Part shown: positions 1 to 9,595 of the stretch, in pieces
Layout of the letters: every line of letters starts with the position of its first letter
Position numbering within the stretch: position 1 is the first letter of the stretch
Assembly (NCBI GenBank): GCA_040753075.1
Contig: JBFMHA010000054.1
Location: forward strand, 1 to 25,188
Source: UBA6814 sp040753075
GTDB lineage: Bacteria; Desulfobacterota; Desulfovibrionia; Desulfovibrionales; Desulfovibrionaceae
Direction: 5' to 3'
Length of the DNA: 25,188 nucleotides
Program-made: the position numbers and the translations under genes
The notes under the pieces: generated by a model
The model's input: only the letters and a program-made list of their open reading frames with translations
Told to the model about the DNA's origin: nothing
Database searches by the model: none

Positions 1-621
1 GCGCAGTGGTTCATCTTCTCCTACGCGCCGGTGGAGGCCACCATGGGCGTGGTGCAGAAGATCTTCTACCCCCACCTGGGCCTGGCCTGGTGGGGCATGT
101 TCTCCTTCTTCACGGTGTTCGTGGCCGGCGCGCTCTACCTGTGGAGGCGCGACCCCCGCTTCGACCGGCTGGGCGGGGCCGCGGCCGAGGTGGGGGTGCT
201 CTTCGCGTCCCTGGCCCTGGTGTGCGGCTCCCTGTGGGCGCGGCCCATCTGGAACGTGTGGTGGACCTGGGACCCGCGCCTGACCACCACCCTCATCATG
301 TGCTTCATCTACGCCGCGTACCTGGTGCTGCGCGCCTCGGGCCTGGGCCGGGAGCGCCGCGCCCTGGTCTGCGCCGTGGTGGGCGTGGCGGCCTTCCTGG
401 ACGTGCCCCTGGTCTTCATCTCCGCTCGCATGTGGCGCAGCATCCACCCCGCGGTGTTCAAGCGCGAGGGCGGCGGCCTGGAGCCGGAGATGCTCACCGC
501 GCTCTTCGTGACCCTGTTCGCCTTCGGCCTGCTGTGGCTGTGTCTGGTGGCCCTGCGCGCTCGGCAGCTGGCCGCGGCCGAGCGGGCCTCGGCCCTGGCC
601 GCGGGCCGCATGGGGCTGTAA
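1..621 (+). CDS. ccmC: CcmC, heme-handling membrane protein of cytochrome c maturation (5' end cut off)
   Basis: CcmC binds heme at the outer face of the inner membrane and delivers it to CcmE in system I cytochrome c maturation. The reading frame is open from base 1, so the true start lies upstream; 206 residues are visible. A start at 31 (GTG) is possible on paper but would remove conserved N-terminal sequence (AQWFIF.YAPVE.TMG). The tryptophan-rich WWD motif (WNVWWTWDPRLTT) is near residues 84-96 of the visible part. Candidate heme-ligand histidines flank it, one in FYPHLGLAW and one in WRSIHP. Several hydrophobic membrane segments follow the family pattern. ccmD and a TPR gene come next, as expected for a ccm operon. 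The family call is firm; only the N-terminus is missing. Confidence 0.93.
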   Translation, partial: AQWFIFSYAPVEATMGVVQKIFYPHLGLAWWGMFSFFTVFVAGALYLWRRDPRFDRLGGAAAEVGVLFASLALVCGSLWARPIWNVWWTWDPRLTTTLIMCFIYAAYLVLRASGLGRERRALVCAVVGVAAFLDVPLVFISARMWRSIHPAVFKREGGGLEPEMLTALFVTLFAFGLLWLCLVALRARQLAAAERASALAAGRMGL

Positions 622-657
622 GGCGGCTCTCGCATCGAAATCGCAAGGAGTCGATAC

Positions 658-801
658 ATGGACAATACCGGATATCTCATGGCCGCCAACGTGGCCGTCT
701 GGCTCGGGATCGGCGGCTACCTGCTCTTCCTGGCCGGCCGGCAGAAGCAGCTCGAACTGCGCCTCAAGCGCATGGAGGTCCTCGATGGCAGCCGCGATTA
801 A
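658..801 (+). CDS. ccmD: CcmD-like small membrane protein
   Basis: CcmD is a very small inner-membrane protein that helps release holo-CcmE from the CcmABC complex. This frame encodes 47 residues. One hydrophobic segment (about residues 8-26) is followed by a Lys/Arg/Glu-rich tail (RQKQLELRLKRME), the standard CcmD layout. It has a good Shine-Dalgarno (AAGGAG, 645-650) seven bases before ATG. It sits directly after ccmC, and its last 17 bases overlap the start of the next gene, which points to translational coupling. Sequence conservation in this family is low, so the call rests on size, topology and position. Confidence 0.82.
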   Translation: MDNTGYLMAANVAVWLGIGGYLLFLAGRQKQLELRLKRMEVLDGSRD

Positions 802-1432
802 GCCTTCCTCCCTGGGCGGCAAGCCCGTGCTCCTGGTGCTGGGCGTGGGCCTGGCGGCCATGCTCCTGGCCTCGGCCGTCTATCGGGTGTCCCATCCCTC
901 CCTGACCGTGGTCAACGAGCGGGCGGCCCACGACCACGACGAGTCCGGGGCTCCGGCCGGGATGCCCGGCGGGATGCCCGGCGGGATGCCGGGCGGGATG
1001 CCGGCCGGCATGGGGGACATAGGCAAGCTCATGAACCGCGCCGCGGCCAATCCCCGCGACGTGGAGGCCCTGGCCGGCATCGCCGAGCGCTTCATCATGA
1101 TGAACGCCCCGGACAAGGCCATGGTCTTCCTGGACCGGGCCCTGGCCGAGAAGCCCGCCGACGTCCACCTCCTGGACCTCAAGGGCGTGGCCCTGGCCGG
1201 CCTGGGCCGCGACGCCGAGGCCCTGGAGTTCCTGGGCATGGCCCTGGCCCAGGATCCGAACAACCACCAGGTCCGGTTCCACATGGGCACGCTGCTCCTG
1301 CACTCCCTGAACAGGCCGGACGAGGCCAGGGAGCACTTCCTCGCGCTGCGCGACGGAAAGGACGTGCCCGAGGACCTGCGCCAGCAGGCCGCCGCGGAGC
1401 TGGAGTGCCCGGGGCCGCAGGCCAAGCCGTAG
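785..1432 (+). CDS. Membrane-anchored TPR protein of the ccm operon (CcmI/NrfG-like)
   Basis: This 215-residue protein has a short cytoplasmic N-terminus and one membrane anchor (about residues 13-34). A flexible linker with histidines and a GMPGG repeat (about 58-76) follows. The C-terminal part is helical with two to three TPR-like repeats (for example, about 95-165, with the pattern A...LDRALA and ALEFLGMALA..P). In system I cytochrome c maturation, TPR proteins such as CcmI or NrfG hold the apocytochrome for heme ligation. Position right after ccmC-ccmD supports that role by inference. The ATG lies inside ccmD, preceded by GGAGG (774-778). The exact partner or substrate cannot be read from the sequence. 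Confidence 0.75.
   Translation: MAAAIKPSSLGGKPVLLVLGVGLAAMLLASAVYRVSHPSLTVVNERAAHDHDESGAPAGMPGGMPGGMPGGMPAGMGDIGKLMNRAAANPRDVEALAGIAERFIMMNAPDKAMVFLDRALAEKPADVHLLDLKGVALAGLGRDAEALEFLGMALAQDPNNHQVRFHMGTLLLHSLNRPDEAREHFLALRDGKDVPEDLRQQAAAELECPGPQAKP
959..1006 (+). repeat. Four tandem 12-bp repeats encoding GMPG
   Basis: Four consecutive 12-mers of the form GGGATGCCSGGC (959-970, 971-982, 983-994, 995-1006) differ only at the third position of Pro or in the last unit. They encode GMPG/GMPA in the linker of the TPR protein. Near-identity at the DNA level suggests recent slippage. Confidence 0.9.
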
Positions 1433-1536
1433 ACGACCGCTCCGGGGCGGGGAGGGGGCGTCCGGCGCAGGCCGGGGGCGCGCCCGAAGCCCGGGGACCG
1501 CGGGACGCGGGGCTTGGCCCGCCCACTTTCGCTGGT

Positions 1537-1565
1537 TTGACACCCGCGGGCCTTCGTGGCATGTG
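1537..1565 (+). promoter_or_regulatory. Possible sigma70 promoter for the liv operon
   Basis: A consensus -35 box TTGACA (1537-1542) is followed after 17 bases by CATGTG (1560-1565), a poor -10 match. The position, about 120 bases before livK in the largest gap of the left half, is sensible for a liv promoter. The weak -10 keeps confidence low. Confidence 0.3.
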
Positions 1566-1609
1566 ACGCCTTTGCGGCGCCCCTCCCGAAGCCGCTGGGG
1601 AGATGTGCG

Positions 1610-1629
1610 ACCGGCGGCCGGTTGGCCGC
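1610..1629 (+). other. Overlapping inverted repeats in the livK leader
   Basis: Two perfect inverted repeats overlap here. ACCGGC-G-GCCGGT covers 1610-1622. GCGGCC-GGTT-GGCCGC covers 1614-1629, and only one of them can fold at a time in RNA. Two copies of GCGTAAC (1636-1642 and 1651-1657) follow before the Shine-Dalgarno. They could be an operator or a leader structure. No known riboswitch is recognised. Confidence 0.4.
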
Positions 1630-1683
1630 TTGAGAGCGTAACGGGATCCTGCGTAACCCACCTGCAACTGTGGAGGAAAGACC

Positions 1684-2835
1684 ATGAAATTCGGTTGGAG
1701 CAAGATCGCGCTCGCTGCTATGCTGCTTGGCCTGCTGGCCTCCCCGGCCCTGGCCGCGGAGCCGGCCATCGCCGTGGCCGCCCCCCTGACCGGTCCCGCC
1801 GCCGCCTACGGCGACAACGTCAAGGCCGGCGTGGACATGAAGGTGGCCGAGGTGAACGCCAAGGGCGGCGTGAACGGCATGAAGCTCAAGGTCGAGTACT
1901 TCGACGAGCTGTGCGATCCCAAGGAAGCCGCCACCGTGGCGCCCAAGATCGTGCGCGACAAGAATATCGTGGGCATCGTGGGCCACGTGTGCTCCTCCGC
2001 CCACCTGGCCGCCCTGCCCGCCTACGTGCGCGGCGGCGTGCTCGCCATCTCCGCCACCGCCACCAACGTGGCCATCTCCTCCCAGAACAAGGACAAGGAA
2101 GGCAAGGCCTGGTCCTTCCGCGACGTGTACCGCGACGACTTCCAGGGCAAGTTCCTGGCCCGCTACGCCAAGGAGGCCCTGGGCCTGGCCAAGGTGGCGG
2201 TGTTCTACGAGAACAACGACTACGGCATCGGCCTGAAGGACGCCTTCGTGGGCGAGGCCAAGAAGATCGGCCTCGAGGTCGTGGGCGAGGAGGCCTACGT
2301 CAAGGGCGCCGCGGACTTCACCCCGCAGCTCACCAAGCTCAAGGCCGCCGGTCCCCAGGGCATCTTCCTGTCCGGCTACTACCCCGAGGGCGCGCTCATC
2401 GCCACCCAGGCCAAGAAGGTGGGCCTGGACGTGCTGAAGTTCGGGGCCGACGGCTTCGACAACGCCGACTACATCAAGCTGGCCGGCGAGGCCGCCGAGG
2501 GCACCTACCTGTCCACCCCCTTCATCGCCTCCGAGGCCGGCCCCGAGGCCCAGGCCTTTGTCGACGCCTTCAAGGCCAAGTACAACCGCGACGTGGACTA
2601 CATGAGCGCCAACGCCTATGACGCCGCCGGCATCCTCATCGAGGCCGTGGGCAAGGTGGGCGTCGACCGCGCCAAGGTCCGCGACTACCTGGCCGGCATG
2701 AACACCCCGGAGAAGGGGTACAAGGGCATCACCGGCCTGACCTACTTCGACCAGCACGGCGACGCCCAGAAGCCCGCCTTCGTGAAGATGGTCAAGGGCG
2801 GAGCTTTCGCCACCGCGCCCAAGCAGCTGAAGTAG
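1684..2835 (+). CDS. livK: Periplasmic branched-chain amino-acid binding protein (LivK-like)
   Basis: This is the 383-residue substrate-binding protein of a HAAT-type ABC transporter. A classical signal peptide (KxxxxxK, hydrophobic core, ALAA, cleavage near residue 24-25) sends it to the periplasm. The mature protein starts with the family's first beta strand (IAVAAPLTGPAAAYG). It carries two cysteines (C77 and C103) placed like the disulfide of E. coli LIV-binding protein. GGAGG (1672-1676) precedes the ATG. It heads the operon with livH, livM, livG and livF, so import of branched-chain or related amino acids is likely; the true ligand cannot be read from sequence. The gap to livH holds an attenuator-like hairpin, consistent with extra binding protein relative to the permeases. 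Confidence 0.92.
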   Translation: MKFGWSKIALAAMLLGLLASPALAAEPAIAVAAPLTGPAAAYGDNVKAGVDMKVAEVNAKGGVNGMKLKVEYFDELCDPKEAATVAPKIVRDKNIVGIVGHVCSSAHLAALPAYVRGGVLAISATATNVAISSQNKDKEGKAWSFRDVYRDDFQGKFLARYAKEALGLAKVAVFYENNDYGIGLKDAFVGEAKKIGLEVVGEEAYVKGAADFTPQLTKLKAAGPQGIFLSGYYPEGALIATQAKKVGLDVLKFGADGFDNADYIKLAGEAAEGTYLSTPFIASEAGPEAQAFVDAFKAKYNRDVDYMSANAYDAAGILIEAVGKVGVDRAKVRDYLAGMNTPEKGYKGITGLTYFDQHGDAQKPAFVKMVKGGAFATAPKQLK

Positions 2836-2860
2836 CCGGGCGCGGCGAAGAGCCAAGAAG

Positions 2861-2890
2861 ACAGGCTGGACGCAACGCTCCAGCCTGTTT
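2861..2890 (+). terminator. Attenuator-like hairpin after livK
   Basis: A perfect 10-bp stem (ACAGGCTGGA, 2861-2870, with TCCAGCCTGT, 2879-2888) closes an 8-base loop and is followed by TTTCATTT. It lies between livK and livH of one operon, so partial termination is more likely than full termination. Confidence 0.72.
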
Positions 2891-2905
2891 CATTTGGAGA
2901 AACAC

Positions 2906-2931
2906 GGGGCCCGGCCCGCGGGCCGGGCCCC
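2906..2931. repeat. 26-bp perfect GC palindrome before livH
   Basis: Bases 2906-2931 are fully self-complementary (12-base arms GGGGCCCGGCCC / GGGCCGGGCCCC around a central GC). The palindrome ends eight bases before the livH Shine-Dalgarno. It could fold as a hairpin that protects the livK message or limits livH translation. Confidence 0.8.
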
Positions 2932-2950
2932 TTCCCCCGGAGAGTGCGTC

Positions 2951-3838
2951 TTGTTCGAACAGCAACTGGTCAACGGCCTGACCCTGGGAGTCATCTACGC
3001 CCTCATCGCCGTGGGCTACACCATGGTCTACGGGGTCATCGAGCTCATCAACTTCGCCCACGGCGAGGTCTACATGCTCGGGGCCTTCTTCTGCGTCACA
3101 TTCATCACCGCCCTGGGCATGCCCTTCTACCTGGCCATCGTGGCGGCCATGCTCTGCTGCGCGCTCCTGGGCATCCTCCTGGACGTGGTGGCCTACCGCC
3201 CGTTGCGCAACGCGCCGCGCCTGGCCGCGCTCATCACGGCCATAGGCATGTCCATCTTCCTCCAGAACCTGGCCATGATCGTGTGGGGGAGCCGGGCGAA
3301 GCCCTTCGCCCAGGAGGCGGTGCCCGCCTACCTGGCCGAAACCGCCATGGAGCTGGGCGGGGTGCACCTCACCTGGCTGCAGATCTTCATCCTGGGCGTG
3401 GCCCTGGCCATGATGCTGGGGCTGTACCTCATCATCAACAAGACCCGGGTGGGAACGGCCATGCGCGCCCTGGCCCAGAACAAGACCGCGGCCGCGCTCA
3501 TGGGCATCAACGTGAATTTCGTCATCTCCTTCACCTTCGCCCTGGGCTCGGCCATGGGCGCGGTGGCGGGGGTGCTGGTCTCGGTGTACTACAACACCCT
3601 GTACCCCACCATGGGCTACGTGGCCGGGGTCAAGGCCTTCGCCTCGGCGGTGCTCGGCGGCATCGGCTCGGTGCCCGGGGCCATGCTGGGCGGGGTGGTG
3701 CTGGGCGTGGCCGAGGCCATGGGCGCGGGCTACGTCTCCTCCCTGTACCGGGACGGCGTGGCCTATGCGGTGCTCATCGCGGTGATCGTCTTCCGGCCCT
3801 CCGGCATCGTGGGCAAGGCCGTGGTGGACAAGGCCTAG
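2951..3838 (+). CDS. livH: Branched-chain amino-acid ABC transporter permease LivH
   Basis: LivH is one of the two inner-membrane permeases of the branched-chain amino-acid importer. The 295-residue protein starting at TTG 2951 begins with MFEQQLVNGLTLGVIYAL, the usual LivH N-terminus, followed by YTMVYGVIELINFAHGE, a strong family signature. GGAGAG (2939-2944) is six bases before this TTG. A longer frame from TTG 2894 would add 19 Arg/Pro/Gly-rich residues translated from the palindrome, so I reject it. About eight membrane segments are visible. The conserved cytoplasmic coupling region (RALAQNKTAAALMGIN) is near residues 170-190. It pairs with livM ten bases downstream. Confidence 0.92.
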   Translation: MFEQQLVNGLTLGVIYALIAVGYTMVYGVIELINFAHGEVYMLGAFFCVTFITALGMPFYLAIVAAMLCCALLGILLDVVAYRPLRNAPRLAALITAIGMSIFLQNLAMIVWGSRAKPFAQEAVPAYLAETAMELGGVHLTWLQIFILGVALAMMLGLYLIINKTRVGTAMRALAQNKTAAALMGINVNFVISFTFALGSAMGAVAGVLVSVYYNTLYPTMGYVAGVKAFASAVLGGIGSVPGAMLGGVVLGVAEAMGAGYVSSLYRDGVAYAVLIAVIVFRPSGIVGKAVVDKA

Positions 3839-3848
3839 GGGGACGACC

Positions 3849-4898
3849 ATGATAGCCAAGCTCAAGCCCCTCCTCTACGTCCTGGCCGCCGCGGCCTTCA
3901 TCTACCCGGCGATGCCCTTCTCCAACGAGTACTTCCTCCATGTCATCACCCTGGTCATGGTCTACATCGTCCTGGCCATGGGCCTGAACATCCTGCCCGG
4001 GTTCTGCGGCCTGCTGGACCTGGGCTTCGTGGGCTTCTACGGCATCGGCGCCTACACCGCCGGCCTGCTCACCATCCACTACGGCATGTCCTTCTGGGTC
4101 ATCGTGCCCCTGGCCTGCCTGAATGGGGCCCTGTGGGGCGTGCTGCTCGGCGTGCCCACCCTGCGCCTGGTGGGCGACTACTTCGCCATCGTGACCTTCG
4201 GCTTCGCCGAGCTGGTGGTGCTCTTCCTGACCAACGAGATCTGGCTCACCCGGGGCCCCCTGGGCCTGCCCGGCATCGACCCGGTGAGCATCGACCTCAC
4301 CTGGCTGAATCCGGCCTGGCACTACGAACTGGTGGGCGAAACCCCGTATTTCTACCTGGCGGCGGCCATGGTGGCCTTCGTGTGGATCATCATGCGCCGC
4401 ATGGAGGACTCCCGCCTGGGACGCGCCTGGTTCGCCATCCGCGAGGACACCCTGGCCGCGGCCTCCTGCGGGGTGAACATCCTGGCCTACAAGGTCATCG
4501 CCTTCGCCATCTCCGCGGGCATCGGCGCCCTGGGCGGCGCGTTCTACGCCCGCTGGTCCCTGTTCCTGTCTCCGGACATGTTCAAGTTCTGGGAGTCCTT
4601 CCTGGTCCTGTGCATGGTGGTGCTGGGCGGCCTGGGCAACATCGCGGGCGCCCTGGTGGGCGCGGTGATTCTCATCGTCCTGGGCGAGGGCCTGCGCGAG
4701 ATCCTGCCCTATCTGGGCCTGGCTCCGGAGACTCGCTTCCTGGCCTACGGCCTCATCATGGTCCTCATCATGCGCTTCAAGCCGGCCGGCTTCTTCCCGG
4801 CCATCGCCACGGCCTCGGCCAAGAACCCCCTCATCAAGGACCTGAAGAAGCGCCTGGCCGGATACGCATCTGGAGAGAACAGTGGAACCGTTGCTTAA
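3849..4898 (+). CDS. livM: Branched-chain amino-acid ABC transporter permease LivM
   Basis: This is the second permease of the importer, 349 residues and very hydrophobic. It carries the LivM signature near residues 43-75 (YIVLAMGLNILPGFCGLLDLG, then FYGIGAYT). A family coupling-helix region (GRAWFAIREDTLAAASCGVN) lies near residues 195-214. The ATG follows a G-rich Shine-Dalgarno just after the livH stop. The last 17 bases overlap livG, so translation is probably coupled. The C-terminal tail (about residue 320 onward) is polar and Lys-rich, which is common in this family. Confidence 0.92.
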   Translation: MIAKLKPLLYVLAAAAFIYPAMPFSNEYFLHVITLVMVYIVLAMGLNILPGFCGLLDLGFVGFYGIGAYTAGLLTIHYGMSFWVIVPLACLNGALWGVLLGVPTLRLVGDYFAIVTFGFAELVVLFLTNEIWLTRGPLGLPGIDPVSIDLTWLNPAWHYELVGETPYFYLAAAMVAFVWIIMRRMEDSRLGRAWFAIREDTLAAASCGVNILAYKVIAFAISAGIGALGGAFYARWSLFLSPDMFKFWESFLVLCMVVLGGLGNIAGALVGAVILIVLGEGLREILPYLGLAPETRFLAYGLIMVLIMRFKPAGFFPAIATASAKNPLIKDLKKRLAGYASGENSGTVA

Positions 4899-5659
4899 GG
4901 TGGATGGCGTCAGCAAGCGCTTCGGCGGGCTCATGGCCCTGGCCGACGTGAGCTTCGAGGTCCGCCCGGGCGAGATCCTGGGGCTCATCGGTCCCAACGG
5001 CGCGGGCAAGACCACCATGTTCAACTGCATCGCCGGGGTGTACAAGCCCACCTCCGGCGACATCACCTTCGCGGGCAAGGACGGCGTGGTCCGGGTCAAC
5101 GGATTCAAGCCGGAGCGGATGACCGAGTTGGGCGTCGCCCGCACCTTCCAGAACATCCGCCTGTTCGGGGCCCTCACGGTGCTGGACAACGTGCGGGTGG
5201 CCCGCCACTGCCGCACCTCCTCCAACTTCTTCGGCGCGGTGCTGCGCACCCGGGCCCAGCGCGAGGAGGAGAAGGCCATCATCGAGGAGTCCATGCGCTG
5301 GCTGGAGTTCGTGGGCCTGGCCAGGCACGCCCTGGACAACTCCACCTCCCTGGCCTATGGCAACCAGCGCCGCCTGGAGATCGCCCGGGCCCTGGCCACC
5401 GGTCCCAAGCTCATCATGCTGGACGAGCCGGCCGCGGGCATGAACCCCCAGGAGACCCGCCGGCTGATGGACCTCATCCACGCCATCCGGGACGCGGGCG
5501 TCACCGTGGTGCTCATCGAACACGACATGAAGCTGGTCATGCACATCTGCCAGCGCCTGGTGGTGCTGGATCACGGGATCATGATCGCCGAGGGCGCGCC
5601 CGAGGAGATCCGGGCCAACCCCCAGGTCATCGAGGCCTATCTCGGCCGGGGGGCGGCCC

Positions 5660-5667
<8 letters not shown>
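4882..5667 (+). CDS. livG: Branched-chain amino-acid ABC transporter ATPase LivG
   Basis: LivG is one of two cytoplasmic ATPases that drive the Liv importer. It has 261 residues, the usual LivG length. Walker A is GPNGAGKT at residues 37-44. The signature loop is the LivG-type variant LAYGNQRRLEIARAL in place of LSGGQ. Walker B is LIMLDEPAAGMNP, followed by the switch histidine in LIEHDM. The longer insert after Walker A that separates LivG from LivF is present. Translation starts at GTG inside livM behind GGAG (4872-4875), and the end overlaps livF by eight bases. Confidence 0.93.
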
Positions 5668-6367
<700 letters not shown>

Positions 6368-6395
6368 GATTTTCCATAACCTTCCGGAGATCATC

Positions 6396-7898
<1,503 letters not shown>

Positions 7899-7909
7899 GA
7901 GAACCAGCT

Positions 7910-7931
7910 CCGAAGACCCTCCCGTCTTCGG
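7910..7931 (+). other. Intercistronic hairpin between guaB and guaA
   Basis: An 8-bp perfect stem CCGAAGAC (7910-7917) / GTCTTCGG (7924-7931) closes the loop CCTCCC. It is followed by GGAAAACAG rather than a T run, so it is not a standard terminator. It may influence guaA expression or message processing. Confidence 0.55.
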
Positions 7932-8011
7932 GGAAAACAGAAGACCGGCAGCCGGCCGGGGCGCGTCCTCCAGCCGCCGCCCGGACGCCGGACGCATTTC
8001 GGAACACCGCC

Positions 8012-9568
8012 ATGCAACAGCTACACAAGGTCCTCATCCTCGACTACGGATCCCAGCTCACCCAGATGATCGCCCGCCGGGTGCGCGAGGCCGGGGTCTA
8101 TTCCGAGATCCATCCCTGCACCATCTCCCTGGACAAGGTGCGGGAGATCAACCCCCAGGCCATCATCCTCTCCGGCGGCCCGGCCTCGGTGCTGGGGCCG
8201 GAGTCTCCCACGATGGACCCGGCCCTGGCCGATCTGGGCCTGCCCATCCTGGGCATCTGCTACGGCATGCAGCTTCTGGCCCATACCCTGGGAGGCACGG
8301 TGCAGTCCTCCCAGGACCGGGAGTACGGCCGCGCGGAGATGGACATCACCGACGCCGCCAGCCCCCTGTGGGCCGGCCTGGAGCGCACGGAGAAGCGCGT
8401 GGTGTGGATGTCGCACGGCGACAACGTGCTGGCCCTGCCCCCGGGCTTCCATGTGCTGGCCTCCACCCCCAACGTGGCCCATGCCGCCATGGCCAACCCG
8501 GAGCGCCGGATCTACGCGGTGCAGTTCCACCCCGAGGTGGCGCACACCGACGACGGCCACATCATGCTCCACAACTTCCTGTTCAAGGTGGCCGGGCTCA
8601 CCCCCAACTGGACCATGTCCTCCTTCGTGGACGCGGTGGTGGACGAGGTCCGCTCCCGGGTCGGCGCGGACGAGCAGGTGGTGTGCGGGCTGTCCGGCGG
8701 CATCGACTCCACGGTGGTGGCGGTGCTCCTGCACCGGGCCCTGGGCCACCGCCTGCACTGCATCTTCGTGGACAACGGCCTCCTGCGCATGAACGAGGGC
8801 GAGGAGGTGGTCGGCTACCTTCGCGAGCACTTCGACCTGAACCTCAATTACGTCCAGGCCCAGGACCTCTTCCTGTCCCGCCTGGCCGGAGTCGAGGACC
8901 CGGAGCAGAAGCGAAAGATCATCGGCCACACCTTCATCGAGGTGTTCGAGCGCGAGGCCAAGGGCATCCCCAACGTGAAGTGGCTGGCCCAGGGCACCCT
9001 GTACCCGGACGTGATCGAGAGCGTGTCCTTCAAGGGCGGCCCCAGCGCGGTCATCAAGAGCCACCACAACGTGGGCGGCCTGCCCGAGAAGATGGACATG
9101 GCCCTCATCGAGCCCCTGCGCGAGCTGTTCAAGGACGAGGTGCGCAAGGTGGCGGTGGAGCTGGGCCTGCCCGACTTCATCATCTGGCGGCATCCCTTCC
9201 CGGGGCCGGGCCTGGCCATCCGGGTCATCGGCGAGATCACCCCGGAGCGGCTGGAGATCCTGCGCCGCGCGGACAAGCTCGTGCAGGCCGAACTCCTGGC
9301 CAGCGACTGGTACCGCAAGGTCTGGCAGGGCTTCGCCGTGCTCCTGCCGCTCAAGACCGTGGGGGTCATGGGCGACGACCGCACCTACGAGAACGTCATC
9401 GCCCTGCGCATCGTGGACAGCCTGGACGCCATGACCGCGGACTGGTCGCGGCTGCCCACCGAGATCCTGGCCCGCATGTCCAACCGCATCATCAACGAAG
9501 TCAAGGGCGTCAACCGGGTGGTGTTCGACATCTCCTCCAAGCCGCCCAGCACCATCGAATGGGAATAG
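8012..9568 (+). CDS. guaA: GMP synthase (glutamine-hydrolysing)
   Basis: GMP synthase aminates XMP to GMP using glutamine and ATP. The chosen ATG gives 518 residues, the normal length, beginning MQQLHKVLILDYGSQ. The open frame continues upstream into guaB but has no family sequence there. The class I amidotransferase domain has Cys83 (GICYGMQLLAH), His173 and Glu175 (FHPEV). The ATP pyrophosphatase domain has the P-loop SGGIDS at 228-233. The dimerisation domain ends with the highly conserved VVFDISSKPPSTIEWE. The Shine-Dalgarno is weak, so translation may depend on guaB coupling or on the hairpin region. Confidence 0.97.
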   Translation: MQQLHKVLILDYGSQLTQMIARRVREAGVYSEIHPCTISLDKVREINPQAIILSGGPASVLGPESPTMDPALADLGLPILGICYGMQLLAHTLGGTVQSSQDREYGRAEMDITDAASPLWAGLERTEKRVVWMSHGDNVLALPPGFHVLASTPNVAHAAMANPERRIYAVQFHPEVAHTDDGHIMLHNFLFKVAGLTPNWTMSSFVDAVVDEVRSRVGADEQVVCGLSGGIDSTVVAVLLHRALGHRLHCIFVDNGLLRMNEGEEVVGYLREHFDLNLNYVQAQDLFLSRLAGVEDPEQKRKIIGHTFIEVFEREAKGIPNVKWLAQGTLYPDVIESVSFKGGPSAVIKSHHNVGGLPEKMDMALIEPLRELFKDEVRKVAVELGLPDFIIWRHPFPGPGLAIRVIGEITPERLEILRRADKLVQAELLASDWYRKVWQGFAVLLPLKTVGVMGDDRTYENVIALRIVDSLDAMTADWSRLPTEILARMSNRIINEVKGVNRVVFDISSKPPSTIEWE

Positions 9569-9595
9569 CGGGACCAGATCCCCGGAGCACAGCGC

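Noticed and set aside
959..1006. Short tandem repeats considered as a CRISPR-like array
   Set aside because: Repeats are 12 bp, contiguous, without spacers, and lie inside a coding frame.
1557..1575. TGGCATG ... TTTGC, resembling a sigma54 promoter before livK
   Set aside because: The GG and GC elements are 16 bases apart instead of the required 12.
880..2856. Long minus-strand open frame (658 residues) opposite the TPR and livK genes
   Set aside because: His/Gly/Val-rich composition with no domain pattern; it is the antisense shadow expected opposite GC-rich genes with strong third-position bias.
2894..2950. Longer livH start at TTG 2894
   Set aside because: The 19 added residues are encoded by the palindrome and lack family similarity; TTG 2951 has a better Shine-Dalgarno and the typical N-terminus.
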